From: Pseudomonas furukawaii
GTDB taxonomy: Bacteria > Pseudomonadota > Gammaproteobacteria > Pseudomonadales > Pseudomonadaceae
Direction: 5' to 3'
DNA: 64,000 bases
Assembly: GCF_002355475.1 (NCBI RefSeq)
Contig: NZ_AP014862.1
Span: forward strand, 2,914,001 to 2,978,000
The position numbers and the translations under genes are program-made. Positions 1 to 7,506 of this stretch are shown here, one piece after another. The notes under the pieces are model-generated. The model was given only the letters and a program-made list of their open reading frames with translations, searched no databases and was not told the DNA's origin. Within the stretch, counting starts at the first letter, position 1. Each line of letters starts with the position of its first letter.

Positions 1-171
1 CCAATCACTGGGCGTGCTGCTACTGAACACCGGTGGCCGGCCGGGCTTCCTGAAACACAGGTGACCCCCTCGAGTCCGGGAAATGCTCCAGTGCTCCCGG
101 TTGGCGTATTGCGCCAGTTGCTGCAACGCCTTGCCGCAGCGGCGACCGCAGAGATGCGCCAGTTCGCTCAT
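1..171 (-). CDS. HicA-like small phage protein, 3' end outside window
   Basis: A partial reading frame that starts at 171 and runs off the left edge (57 codons seen). The visible C-terminal part contains W-S-I-S-R-T-R-G-G-H followed by a short strand and S-S-T-P-S-D, the signature of HicA/YcfA-type double-stranded-RNA-binding-fold proteins (G-G-H catalytic histidine). It begins 20 bases after the primase-helicase stop, so it is probably the next gene of the early operon. HicA proteins are mRNA interferases paired with HicB; phage members of the family are often orphans. Whether a HicB partner follows cannot be seen here. Confidence 0.5.
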   Translation of the reverse strand, partial: MSELAHLCGRRCGKALQQLAQYANREHWSISRTRGGHLCFRKPGRPPVFSSSTPSDW

Positions 172-190
172 GGTTCTCCCTCCTTGAGGG

Positions 191-3001
191 CTAGGCAACT
201 CCCGAGTTGCGGAACATCCAGCACTTCACCGTCCCCGGCCTGCCCAGCATCGGGTTGCGCTGCGCCTGATAGCTGCGCACGGCGCTGTCCACGGCCTTGC
301 TGGGGGTCAGGAACTTGCGGGAGCGGCTGTTGCGCAGCACCTCGCGCAGGGTGGCCACGTCGGCCAGTTGCTGGCGGTGCTCGCTGGCGCGCTGGATGAA
401 CTCGTTGAGGTTGATGGCGATGAGTTCCGGGTTCTTGCTGTGGTTCACCACCGGGCCGTCGTCCAGGCTCTCCAGGTACTCGAACACCTCCCAGAACTCC
501 GCTACGGCCGGGTGATCGGCGCTGATGGCGGACTGGCGCTCCAGGGCCATGGCGGCGAGGTAGAGGCGGGTTTCGTTGACCTGGTGCTCGCTGAGTTTCA
601 CCACCAGCCGCAGGCAATCCAGTCCGGCCAGGAGCTGAGCGTGGTTCTTGATGATGCGCTCTACGCGGATCTGCCCCCGCACCCGGTTGCCGCAGTGGCT
701 GCAGGCGGCCTTCTCGTCGCGGGGGTCGAACGCCTGCCCGCAGGCGAAGCAATGGCTGTGCATGCGCCGCAGGCGCGCGTCGTGCGCCTGCAGGCACTCG
801 GCGAAGCGTTCCAGCACCTGCGCCTCGTGCTTCACGGCACGCAGCAGGAAGTGGCTGAGCTTCTCGCCGTCCAGTGCGCTGAGGTTTTCCGCTGCCGTCT
901 TGCTCTCGTCGGTCACCCTGGGGCGAACGAAGTGCAGTTTGCAGATACGCGTGAGGATCGCCTCCGAGGCGCTTACCGGAGCGTTCTGGCTGATGACGAT
1001 GGTGCCGCGAAAGGGCGGCTCGTAGGTTTCGTTGCCAGCCGTCTTCATGCCCCGGGTACGCAGCGTGCCACCCCCGTAGAAGTCCTTCAGTTCGTCCCAG
1101 TCGAACGACTTCAGGTGCAGCCGGTCCGGCTCGCTGCGGTCGGCCTCGATCAGTACCACCGGCATGCCGGCGACCTGACCCATCAGGCGGGAGCGGCCCG
1201 CGACAGAGGATTTCGACGGGTCGAAGCCCTCGTAACCGGGTCGGCCGAGCAGCTTCCAGAGGAACATGAGCAAGGTGGATTTCCCCGCGCCGGCCTCGCC
1301 CGTCATTTCCAGGAAGGGGAAGGACTGCCAGCGGGCGCGGATCTGCTCGGCGAACAGCGAGGTGAAGAAGAAGGTCAGCCCGACCAGCCCCTGGGCGCCG
1401 AAGCAGGTCCAGAGCAGGGGCAGCCACGCCTCGTCGTAGCGTTTCGAATCCCGCTGCGGGCGGATGACGATGGATTTCTGCAGGGATTTCAGGCGCAGCT
1501 TTCCGAACTCGAAGAAGTCCTCCGCGTTCACCTGGTTCACCACGCCATTGCGCACGGCCACGTCGCCGAACAGGTAGCAGCCGTGCTCCTTGCTGTAGCC
1601 CACGTAGTCGATGGTCTCTACGGTTTTCAGGCTGTAGAGCTGGTCTTTCATGATCTTGTCGAGCTGCTGGCCGCTGCCGGTGAACACCGCGCCGGCGGCC
1701 ATGCTCAGCAGGCGCTTCTTGAACTCGCTGGCTGCTGCCACCTGGGCACCGGTGAAGGTGTTCTTCACGCTTGGCCCGTCGTGGGGAAAGTCCACGCGGA
1801 AGTAGTACCAGGACTCGTCCGTGATCTCGTTGCGCTGGAAGTACAGGGCCTGCGGGTAGCAGTTGGCGATTTCCGTCACGCAGCCGGATTGGCGCAGGGC
1901 CTTCTCGCGCACCTGTCGATCATTCAGCAACTGGTCGTCCTGGTGGTCGCTGTTCTCCAGCGCCTGAACGGCCTTGTTGTACTTGTCCAGGTCCAGCTTG
2001 AACCAGTACAGGCGCCGCTCGAAGCCGAAGTGGAACTCCTGGCGCTCCCGCCATTCGTACATCAGCAGCGCCTTCTCCGAGGCGCTTTCAGCCAGCAGCA
2101 ACGCCCCGTGATGGCGAGCCTCCCTGATGGCGCGCTCCCGCAGCTCGGCGCGCCTGCTCTCGTCTCCCTCGAAGCACCAGCGCTGGTGCAGGTCGTTCCA
2201 GTCCAGCTTGCGGCTGTCGGGCTGGGGTATCTGCGCCGCCTCGCAGCTGTATCCCAGCTCCCGCGCCTGCTTCACCCAGCGGCGGGTGTAGCGGTGCGCG
2301 CCGGGTTCGTTGTCCAGGGCCCAGACGAGCCTGGGCAGCTTGCCGCCCCGGTTGCGCGCCAGGGCCTTGAGGGATTCCTCGGGAAAGGCGTTGGACGAAA
2401 GCGCTGCCACCGCCGAAATGCCGTGATGCACCAGGGCGATGGCATCGAAGATGCCTTCGACGATCCACAGCTCCTGGACCTCGAACAGGTCCACGCAGGG
2501 CGGACACCACCACGCGCCCTTGTAGCTGTCCCCGGGCTTGAAGCGCGCTTTCTGCTTGCCGAAACGGTGAGGGCGGTCGATCAGCCGTTCCCAGTAGCCG
2601 CCTTTCTCCAGGGCGAAGCGCACCGTGGCCGACCCTTCACCCAGCTCCCGTGACCAGTAGTTCTCCTGGCTGAACCAGCCCTCGATCAGCTCCAGCCGAA
2701 AACCCCGGGCAAACTCCAGATAGGCCCGTGCGGTGGCGCTGGGCTGCTGCTCGGTTGCCGGAGCGCGGGCGCTCCAGTCGTCGAACAGGTCTTCATAGAG
2801 CTCCTTGACGTGCCACTGCTGGCCGCACTTGCTCTCGCGCCCGCAGTGAACCGTCCAGGGCGAGTCCATGCGGCTGTACAGTTCCCGATGGCCACAGGCC
2901 GGACAGGCACCCTTGCGCATGTACAGCGTGCCTTTCACCGGCTGCAGGCCGTAGTCCGCCTGCAGCCGGCGCAGCAACTCCTCGCGCAGAACCTCTCTCA
3001 T
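191..3001 (-). CDS. TOPRIM DNA primase-helicase (phage replication protein)
   Basis: 936 residues. An N-terminal zinc-binding motif (C-P-A-C-G about residue 33, then C near 53 and 59) is followed by a TOPRIM-like segment (V-E-G-I-F-D-A near 178 and a later acidic A-L-D-N-E) and a C-terminal ATPase with Walker A G-E-A-G-A-G-K-S-T near 580. A second zinc ribbon (C-F-A-C-G, C-S-H-C-G) lies near 750-775. This architecture fits a phage primase fused to an SF3/DnaB-like helicase that starts prophage DNA replication, replacing the rolling-circle protein A of P2. Residues 836-936 form a module also found at the C-termini of the two antirepressors in this prophage. The start overlaps the preceding gene's stop (TGATG), suggesting translational coupling. 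Confidence 0.85.
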   Translation of the reverse strand: MREVLREELLRRLQADYGLQPVKGTLYMRKGACPACGHRELYSRMDSPWTVHCGRESKCGQQWHVKELYEDLFDDWSARAPATEQQPSATARAYLEFARGFRLELIEGWFSQENYWSRELGEGSATVRFALEKGGYWERLIDRPHRFGKQKARFKPGDSYKGAWWCPPCVDLFEVQELWIVEGIFDAIALVHHGISAVAALSSNAFPEESLKALARNRGGKLPRLVWALDNEPGAHRYTRRWVKQARELGYSCEAAQIPQPDSRKLDWNDLHQRWCFEGDESRRAELRERAIREARHHGALLLAESASEKALLMYEWRERQEFHFGFERRLYWFKLDLDKYNKAVQALENSDHQDDQLLNDRQVREKALRQSGCVTEIANCYPQALYFQRNEITDESWYYFRVDFPHDGPSVKNTFTGAQVAAASEFKKRLLSMAAGAVFTGSGQQLDKIMKDQLYSLKTVETIDYVGYSKEHGCYLFGDVAVRNGVVNQVNAEDFFEFGKLRLKSLQKSIVIRPQRDSKRYDEAWLPLLWTCFGAQGLVGLTFFFTSLFAEQIRARWQSFPFLEMTGEAGAGKSTLLMFLWKLLGRPGYEGFDPSKSSVAGRSRLMGQVAGMPVVLIEADRSEPDRLHLKSFDWDELKDFYGGGTLRTRGMKTAGNETYEPPFRGTIVISQNAPVSASEAILTRICKLHFVRPRVTDESKTAAENLSALDGEKLSHFLLRAVKHEAQVLERFAECLQAHDARLRRMHSHCFACGQAFDPRDEKAACSHCGNRVRGQIRVERIIKNHAQLLAGLDCLRLVVKLSEHQVNETRLYLAAMALERQSAISADHPAVAEFWEVFEYLESLDDGPVVNHSKNPELIAINLNEFIQRASEHRQQLADVATLREVLRNSRSRKFLTPSKAVDSAVRSYQAQRNPMLGRPGTVKCWMFRNSGVA

Positions 3002-3240
3002 CAGTGCAGCTCCAGTTCCCTGACCGCGTGGCGTGCCGCCTGCAGGGTGCGGAACAGGGCCAGCAGTGCCGGGTGGTCATCGAGGATGCGCCGGGTGCGC
3101 AGGGGCGCCGGCACATAGCGGTAGCGATCGTCGAACCACTGCAGTTGCATCGAGTGCTCGTACTGCGCCACCAGGAAGCGGTGATAGGCCCTTACCTGCC
3201 GCGGTGTCAGCTCCAGGTCCAGCTTGATGGTGTGAGACAT
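3001..3240 (-). CDS. Hypothetical early phage protein, 79 aa
   Basis: Starts M-S-H-T-I-K-L-D-L-E-L-T-P-R-Q and ends in a leucine-rich helix with H-A-V-R-E-L-E-L-H. It is predicted mostly helical, with aromatic residues in the middle (W-F-D-D-R-Y-R-Y). It overlaps the start of the primase-helicase by one base and is probably translationally coupled to it. I chose the ATG at 3240 over an upstream in-frame start because the upstream extension is proline/arginine-rich out-of-frame-like sequence. No family recognised. Confidence 0.6.
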   Translation of the reverse strand: MSHTIKLDLELTPRQVRAYHRFLVAQYEHSMQLQWFDDRYRYVPAPLRTRRILDDHPALLALFRTLQAARHAVRELELH

Positions 3241-3303
3241 GCCAAGGTCCTCGTGCGGGCGTAGCTCGCCCAAACCCACGGCGTGGGTGAGGGCGGGACG
3301 GGT

Positions 3304-3666
3304 TCAGGAGTGGCCGGCGGGGGTGGCCGGGCGCTGGTCCAGCAGGCGCTGGGGCAACAGGCGGAGCGGTATGGGGAAGCGCAGGTTGGCGCGGGCATCC
3401 ACCAGGTAGGCGATGGTGGCGTGCGGGTCCGCACACCAGTCGATGCCCAGCCACAGGGGCTCCGGCCGGCCGTGAAGCTCGTTCCAGGCCAGCTGGCTGA
3501 CGCGCTGCGCCAGAAACAGCGGCACCTCCAGCCCGGTGGTGAGGTGGCGCACACAGTTGTCGAACAGCAGATCGGCGTCGCCCAGGTACTGCTCGCGGTG
3601 GCGACGCAGGTACGCCAGGGCGGCGTGCTGCATGCTGCTGCGGTAGTCGAGGGATTCCGGGGTCAT
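3304..3666 (-). CDS. Hypothetical early phage protein, 120 aa
   Basis: A 120-residue protein starting M-T-P-E-S-L-D-Y-R-S-S-M. It has a helical N-terminus (A-L-A-Y-L-R-R-H-R-E) and a segment with conserved-looking aromatics (L-W-L-G-I-D-W-C-A-D-P). No membrane segment or signal peptide. It starts three bases after the Ogr-like gene stops, in the same early operon. Function unknown; position suggests an accessory replication or host-takeover protein. Confidence 0.6.
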   Translation of the reverse strand: MTPESLDYRSSMQHAALAYLRRHREQYLGDADLLFDNCVRHLTTGLEVPLFLAQRVSQLAWNELHGRPEPLWLGIDWCADPHATIAYLVDARANLRFPIPLRLLPQRLLDQRPATPAGHS

Positions 3667-3668
3667 GG

Positions 3669-3956
3669 TCAGGCCTCCATCAGTGAATCCAGCAGATCCA
3701 GTTGAGAGGTGGGGGTGGCGGACATCATCGCGGCCCGTCGCAGGGCCCTGTCCGCCAGGGGCAGCTGCACGGCCGGGTTGGCCATGCCGCTGGGGCTGAG
3801 TTCGTGGGTCATCTCGAACTCGGCGCGCACGCTCCAGCCGCAGGCTTCGTTGCAGCACTGCAGGTAGGCGATGCGCAGGAAAATGTGCGTGCCCTCGCTG
3901 GTGCGGATACGCATGCGACTGTGGCAGTGGGGGCAGACGAGCTTGTAGGTGCTCAT
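3669..3956 (-). CDS. ogr: Ogr/Delta-type zinc-finger late transcription activator
   Basis: 95 residues. The N-terminal half has the Ogr/Delta arrangement C-P-H-C at residues 9-12 and C-C-N-E-A-C-G-W near 34-41, i.e. a C-X2-C ... C-X4-C zinc site, followed by the family's F-E-M-T-H/L-S-P-S-G segment. In P2-like phages this small protein binds dyad sites upstream of late promoters and recruits host RNA polymerase through its alpha subunit. Four TGTA-N11-TACA palindromes in this prophage are its likely targets. In P2 ogr lies just after D; here it sits within the early operon, so it is probably expressed together with replication. Confidence 0.9.
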   Translation of the reverse strand: MSTYKLVCPHCHSRMRIRTSEGTHIFLRIAYLQCCNEACGWSVRAEFEMTHELSPSGMANPAVQLPLADRALRRAAMMSATPTSQLDLLDSLMEA

Positions 3957-3960
3957 GGAG

Positions 3961-4233
3961 CTAGCGGGCGGCGCCGTTGTCGTGGATGGACAAGGTCACC
4001 AGCGTGTTGGTGGCGCTCCGGGCCAGCAGGTCTTCCCCCCAGCGTTTGACGAACTCGGGCGGCAGGTCCATCGGAAGGCCGTCTTCCAGGCAGTGGGTGC
4101 GAAACCCGGCCTGATTCAGGCAGTGGGCGATGAGCAGCAGCGCCGCGTCCTGCTCCATGCCCCTGCCGCCGCTGATCTGGATTCGGAGGCCGCCGCCCTG
4201 GCGGGTTTGCGGCGATGGGTGATCGAGGTTCAT
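3961..4233 (-). CDS. Hypothetical phage protein, 90 aa
   Basis: 90-residue soluble protein starting M-N-L-D-H-P-S-P-Q-T. The core reads as alternating strands and helices (L-R-I-Q-I-S-G-G, A-A-L-L-L-I-A-H-C-L). It ends four bases before the ogr-like start codon, so both are in one transcript. No recognised domain. Confidence 0.5.
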   Translation of the reverse strand: MNLDHPSPQTRQGGGLRIQISGGRGMEQDAALLLIAHCLNQAGFRTHCLEDGLPMDLPPEFVKRWGEDLLARSATNTLVTLSIHDNGAAR

Positions 4234-4266
4234 GAGACACCCCCTTGGGGTCGGTTGCTGAAAGGG

Positions 4267-4449
4267 CTATTCCCGCTTCACCAACACCAGGGCCCGGCTT
4301 CGCCCGGGGACCCGGTCGGCGTGCTTGCGCAACGCCTGCTTGGCCAGCCACTCGGCCACCTGCTGAATGCTCTCCAGCCCCTGCTGCCGGCGGACCTGCT
4401 CCAGCAGTTCCAGTTGCTCGGGCGTGAAGGTGAGGGTTTGGTCTGGCAT
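4267..4449 (-). CDS. Small hypothetical phage protein, 60 aa
   Basis: A 60-residue helical protein with two amphipathic helices (P-E-Q-L-E-L-L-E-Q-V-R-R and V-A-E-W-L-A-K-Q-A-L) and a basic C-terminus. The pattern could suit a small DNA-binding or ribbon-helix-helix-like regulator, but no diagnostic motif is visible. Spacing of 28 bases to the next minus-strand gene supports membership in the early operon. Confidence 0.45.
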   Translation of the reverse strand: MPDQTLTFTPEQLELLEQVRRQQGLESIQQVAEWLAKQALRKHADRVPGRSRALVLVKRE

Positions 4450-4477
4450 CTGTTCGGCTGCTCGTGTGGGCCTGCAC

Positions 4478-4666
4478 TCAGGCGCGGGCCTGGGGGATGC
4501 TGGCGCTGCCCAGCACCGCTGTCGCTTCGCGCATCACCATCTCGCGCAGCAGGGTGGCGAGCTGCTCGCCCTTGTAGTTGGCCAGCGCCTTGATCAGGTC
4601 GTGCTCGTAGTCGTCGAAGCGCAGCACAACGCGGTTGTCACGAACGCGGCGAGGGTCTGGGTACAT
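4478..4666 (-). CDS. Small ribbon-helix-helix-like phage protein, 62 aa
   Basis: 62 residues. The segment V-R-D-N-R-V-V-L-R-F-D-D-Y-E-H-D-L-I-K-A-L resembles a ribbon-helix-helix strand followed by helix A, and G-E-Q-L-A-T-L-L-R-E-M a second helix, so it may bind DNA as a dimer. It follows the BcepMu-gp16-like gene by 12 bases in the early operon. Assignment rests only on this pattern. Confidence 0.5.
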   Translation of the reverse strand: MYPDPRRVRDNRVVLRFDDYEHDLIKALANYKGEQLATLLREMVMREATAVLGSASIPQARA

Positions 4667-4678
4667 GGCGGTTGTCCC

Positions 4679-4906
4679 TTACTGGTTGGCCGGTGGAGTG
4701 GCGGAGGGGGAGGCGGCTTCGCCTTCCTTGATGCCCAGCAGCACGGCGGCGCGGTGGGATTCGCCGCGGTGACCTTTCTTGCGGCCGTTCAGCAGGTCGC
4801 TGACCAGGTTCTTGTTCAGGCCGTGCAGGCGGGAGAACTGGGCAAGGCTCATGCCCTTGCGGTCCAGGACCGCTCGGGCTTGCTCGGGTGAAAGCAGCGT
4901 GGGCAT
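4679..4906 (-). CDS. Cro-like DNA-binding protein (BcepMu gp16-type)
   Basis: 75 residues. Helix-turn-helix core: M-S-L-A-Q-F-S-R-L-H-G-L-N-K-N-L-V-S-D-L, then L-N-G-R-K-K-G-H-R-G-E-S-H-R-A-A-V-L-L-G-I, which closely follows the BcepMu gp16 phage-regulator pattern. It is the first gene of the minus-strand early operon, head-to-head with the plus-strand repressor at 4971, the position of Cro/Cox-type early regulators. It therefore probably controls the lytic side of the switch. The C-terminal 15 residues are low-complexity S/A/P. Confidence 0.8.
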   Translation of the reverse strand: MPTLLSPEQARAVLDRKGMSLAQFSRLHGLNKNLVSDLLNGRKKGHRGESHRAAVLLGIKEGEAASPSATPPANQ

Positions 4907-4970
4907 AGTCAGAAACCGTGTTTATTCGTGTTCACCAGCCGAATGAACGCATAAAAAAGTGCGCAATTGA
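4907..4970. promoter_or_regulatory. Divergent immunity promoter/operator region
   Basis: A 64-base AT-richer gap between the divergent Cro-like and repressor genes. It contains overlapping short inverted repeats: GTTCA (4930-4934) against TGAAC (4944-4948), and ATTCG (4924-4928) against CGAAT (4940-4944). This is where the repressor and Cro-like protein would be expected to bind. No strong -35/-10 pair could be assigned by eye. Confidence 0.5.
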
Positions 4971-5336
4971 ATGGGTGGTTGCTTGCAAACGAGCGCTTTG
5001 GGAAATCGGCTATTCGAAGAGAGGACTCGTCTTACATTGACGCAGGAAGAACTGGCGAAAATCGGTGGGGTAAACCGCAATACACAGCGTAACTATGAGA
5101 AGGGGGAACGGAGCCCGGACGCTGTGTACCTGATGGCAGTTGCCGCAATCGGCGTGGACATCATGTATGTGCTCACAGGCAGCCGGAATATCAGCACGGC
5201 AGACGGACTTACCCCGGCCGAATCAACTGTCCTGGCGAACTACCGATCATTGCCAGAAGAGGACAAAGCTTCGGTGCGGCGGCTTACTGATGCGCTTGCG
5301 CAATCGGTGAGTCGGATCGAGGAACGAGCAGGCTGA
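4971..5336 (+). CDS. XRE-family phage repressor (C-like)
   Basis: 121 residues with an N-terminal helix-turn-helix (L-T-Q-E-E-L-A-K-I-G-G-V-N-R-N-T-Q-R-N-Y-E-K-G-E-R-S-P-D), typical of lambda-repressor-like XRE proteins, then a short helical C-terminal half with no LexA-type peptidase motif. Its orientation opposite the early operon makes it the likely lysogeny repressor. Lacking a self-cleavage domain, it would need an antirepressor for induction, which fits the two antirepressor cassettes. No good ribosome binding site precedes the ATG at 4971; a start a few codons further in is possible. Confidence 0.8.
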   Translation: MGGCLQTSALGNRLFEERTRLTLTQEELAKIGGVNRNTQRNYEKGERSPDAVYLMAVAAIGVDIMYVLTGSRNISTADGLTPAESTVLANYRSLPEEDKASVRRLTDALAQSVSRIEERAG

Positions 5337-5535
5337 ACCTGCTGATCAGCCTCACGGCCGATGAGTGGATCCATACGTGAGGCCAACAAGGGCGTGCTGG
5401 ACGCACTGCTGCCATGCGGGCTGAGGCGGTCGGGTGGTATGAGAAGAGTAGAAGGATCAGCTAGCTCGGCGTCGAACTGGCATGCGTCGGCCACAATGAC
5501 TGGCTTCTTCTAAGGAAGCGAAGGGAGTAGTACGA

Positions 5536-6057
5536 ATGGCGTTGAAACCTTGCAAGTCCTGCAAGCATCAGGTTGATACCTCCGCGAAAACCTGCCCCAA
5601 CTGCGGCGTTGCCGAGCCAGGCATCACCACCGGTCAAACGTTGATTGGGCTCGTGTTTCTGATAGTGGTGATCGGTGTGGGCATTTCGATGTGTACCGGC
5701 GGTAAGGACGACGAAAAGGCTGAGGCGGAGCAAGCGAAAGCGCAGGTCGATGATGCAACATGCCGTAAGGACCTACAGTGCTGGGGGGACAAGTACAGCA
5801 TCAGAGCTGGGGCATCCTGCAAAGACCCGGTAGTGAAACTCGCCAATTACAGTGCCCGCTGGACTGACGGCGTCCTCGACACGAAGTTCAGTCATTTCCG
5901 CTGGTTGAATCAAGCGCAAGGCACGCTTACTTTCATTGGTGACAAGATCGAATTTCAAAACGGCTTCGGTGCATACCAGAAGCATATCTACGAATGCGAC
6001 TTCAACCCTGCGGGCGATCAGGTACTTTCCGTCCGGGCGCGTCCAGGTCAGCTGTGA
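5536..6057 (+). CDS. Zinc-ribbon membrane protein, 173 aa
   Basis: N-terminal zinc ribbon (C-K-S-C near residues 6-9 and C-P-N-C-G near 20-24), one transmembrane helix (about residues 31-52, L-I-G-L-V-F-L-I-V-V-I-G-V-G-I) and a C-terminal domain of about 110 residues with several cysteines. The ribbon should be cytoplasmic and the C-terminal domain probably periplasmic. It stands alone, on the opposite strand to the tail genes, in an accessory block between the immunity genes and gene D, so it is a candidate lysogenic-conversion gene. Similar small proteins occur widely in Pseudomonas with no assigned role. Confidence 0.65.
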   Translation: MALKPCKSCKHQVDTSAKTCPNCGVAEPGITTGQTLIGLVFLIVVIGVGISMCTGGKDDEKAEAEQAKAQVDDATCRKDLQCWGDKYSIRAGASCKDPVVKLANYSARWTDGVLDTKFSHFRWLNQAQGTLTFIGDKIEFQNGFGAYQKHIYECDFNPAGDQVLSVRARPGQL

Positions 6058-6153
6058 CGTCCCGCTATTTGGCCGGAAAAGGGGGCAGATTTATTCTCTT
6101 GTCCCCTTAGCATTTTGTTCAGTGCAGCACTAGCCATTCCACTCCTTTGAAAG

Positions 6154-7305
6154 CTATTTGGTCGTTGACTCTACGTGCTTCTTGGCGCGTTCCCACAAGT
6201 GGTACGCATCATCGACCAGGCCTACGGCGATCGACTGTCGTACTTCTGGATCGCGAAGCAGGGCCAGGTCGTCATTGGAAGGGGCGTGGAAGTTCACATT
6301 CACTTTCGGGTACTGCCAGTGCAGGTTGCCGGTACTCCGAGTCGTGGACGCGATTTCCCGGCTGAGCTCCATTAGGCGCTCTCGGTCTTCGGGGAACTGC
6401 TCGCCATCGCAGTAGTAGCCGCTGTAGAGCCGATGGTCGAGCTCGATGTACACCCCGCCTTTCATGAAGCCAAAGGGGAACGTCATGCCGAAGAATTTGC
6501 TGTTCTTGGCCTTCTTGTAATAGGCAGAAACCGCGTCCTTGGTGGCTGTGATTTCGGGGTTACCCAACTGCTCGTAGTGGCTTGCTTGGTAGGCCTCCAT
6601 GCGCTCCCAAATGTCGAACTGTAGGTCGGCCAGGACAGCCTTGAAAGCATGATTGATGTCGGCGATCAAGAAGAGATTCTCGCCCTGCAGGATCTGCTCT
6701 TTGAGTTTGCTCATGTAGATCTCGCCCTGTTCACTGGATGTCAGTTTTTGGAGTAGCTCGATGTATTGGAAAACGCTTTCCCGTACACCCGGCTCGCGGG
6801 CTACGAGTGGGATGCAATCCTTCAGCCAGGCGATAATCTCGGCTTCGTAGCTGAGTAGCATCACAGGCAGGGACTTGCGGCTCTGCTCGCTGGGCTCGGC
6901 GCCATCCAAGGTGAGGTAGGTGGTCCAAATCTCGCGGTAGCCTTCCGCCTGCATTCGCTGGTGATAGTTCCAGAGTTGATCCTTTTGGTCGCCAGCGTAA
7001 ATCTTGTTCTCAATGATCACGGCCTGCCCGGAAGGGTTGCGGATGAGGATGTCGATGTTCTGGTATTCAGTCAGCACGCTGGCGTTTTCCACATCGAACT
7101 GCTTGATGTCCAGCCGATCCAGCAGGCGCCTGAGCAGCGCGGTGCCCTGATTGTGGGATGCCTTGGGATCTAGCAGGAATGCCAGGAAGCGTGAGTGGAG
7201 ACGCACCTCGTCGCTTGAACTGCGGAGCACGGAGAAGAGATTGAAGCCTGGCGGGCGGTGGTGCTTTGCGCGCAGCAGGGCCACGGTTTGCAGAAAGTCG
7301 TCCAT
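6154..7305 (-). CDS. PD-(D/E)XK nuclease-family protein, 383 aa
   Basis: Contains the core of a PD-(D/E)XK nuclease: E-V-R-L-H-S-R-F-L-A-F-L-L-D-P near residue 33, D85 in N-I-D-I-L-I, and the E-N-K triad (E99, K101) in V-I-I-E-N-K-I-Y-A-G-D-Q. This arrangement matches the PDDEXK_4 group. The rest is helical with no helicase or methylase domain. ATG 7305 is preferred because AAGGACG lies seven bases upstream; an in-frame ATG at 7440 would extend it by 45 poorly protein-like residues. It is a single-gene cargo in the prophage accessory block, where defence nucleases are common. A defence role is inference from family and place. Confidence 0.75.
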   Translation of the reverse strand: MDDFLQTVALLRAKHHRPPGFNLFSVLRSSSDEVRLHSRFLAFLLDPKASHNQGTALLRRLLDRLDIKQFDVENASVLTEYQNIDILIRNPSGQAVIIENKIYAGDQKDQLWNYHQRMQAEGYREIWTTYLTLDGAEPSEQSRKSLPVMLLSYEAEIIAWLKDCIPLVAREPGVRESVFQYIELLQKLTSSEQGEIYMSKLKEQILQGENLFLIADINHAFKAVLADLQFDIWERMEAYQASHYEQLGNPEITATKDAVSAYYKKAKNSKFFGMTFPFGFMKGGVYIELDHRLYSGYYCDGEQFPEDRERLMELSREIASTTRSTGNLHWQYPKVNVNFHAPSNDDLALLRDPEVRQSIAVGLVDDAYHLWERAKKHVESTTK

Positions 7306-7506
7306 GCGGGAACGTCCTTGTGGTGTGGAACGGGCTTCGCAGTATCGTGCATAAGATTCAGCCAGGTAACGATTTTCTGATGATGCATTGCCCACCTGGC
7401 TGCAAAGCGCGTGATTCGTACCGGAGTGATTGGACGTCATTCAGTTGGATGACGCGGGCTATGGCTTTTTGCCATATTCTCCGCTCAAAAAGTTGGCCTT
7501 GGAGGC

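Noticed and set aside
368-2653. 761-residue plus-strand frame
   Set aside because: Antisense shadow of the primase-helicase; lacks protein-like composition.
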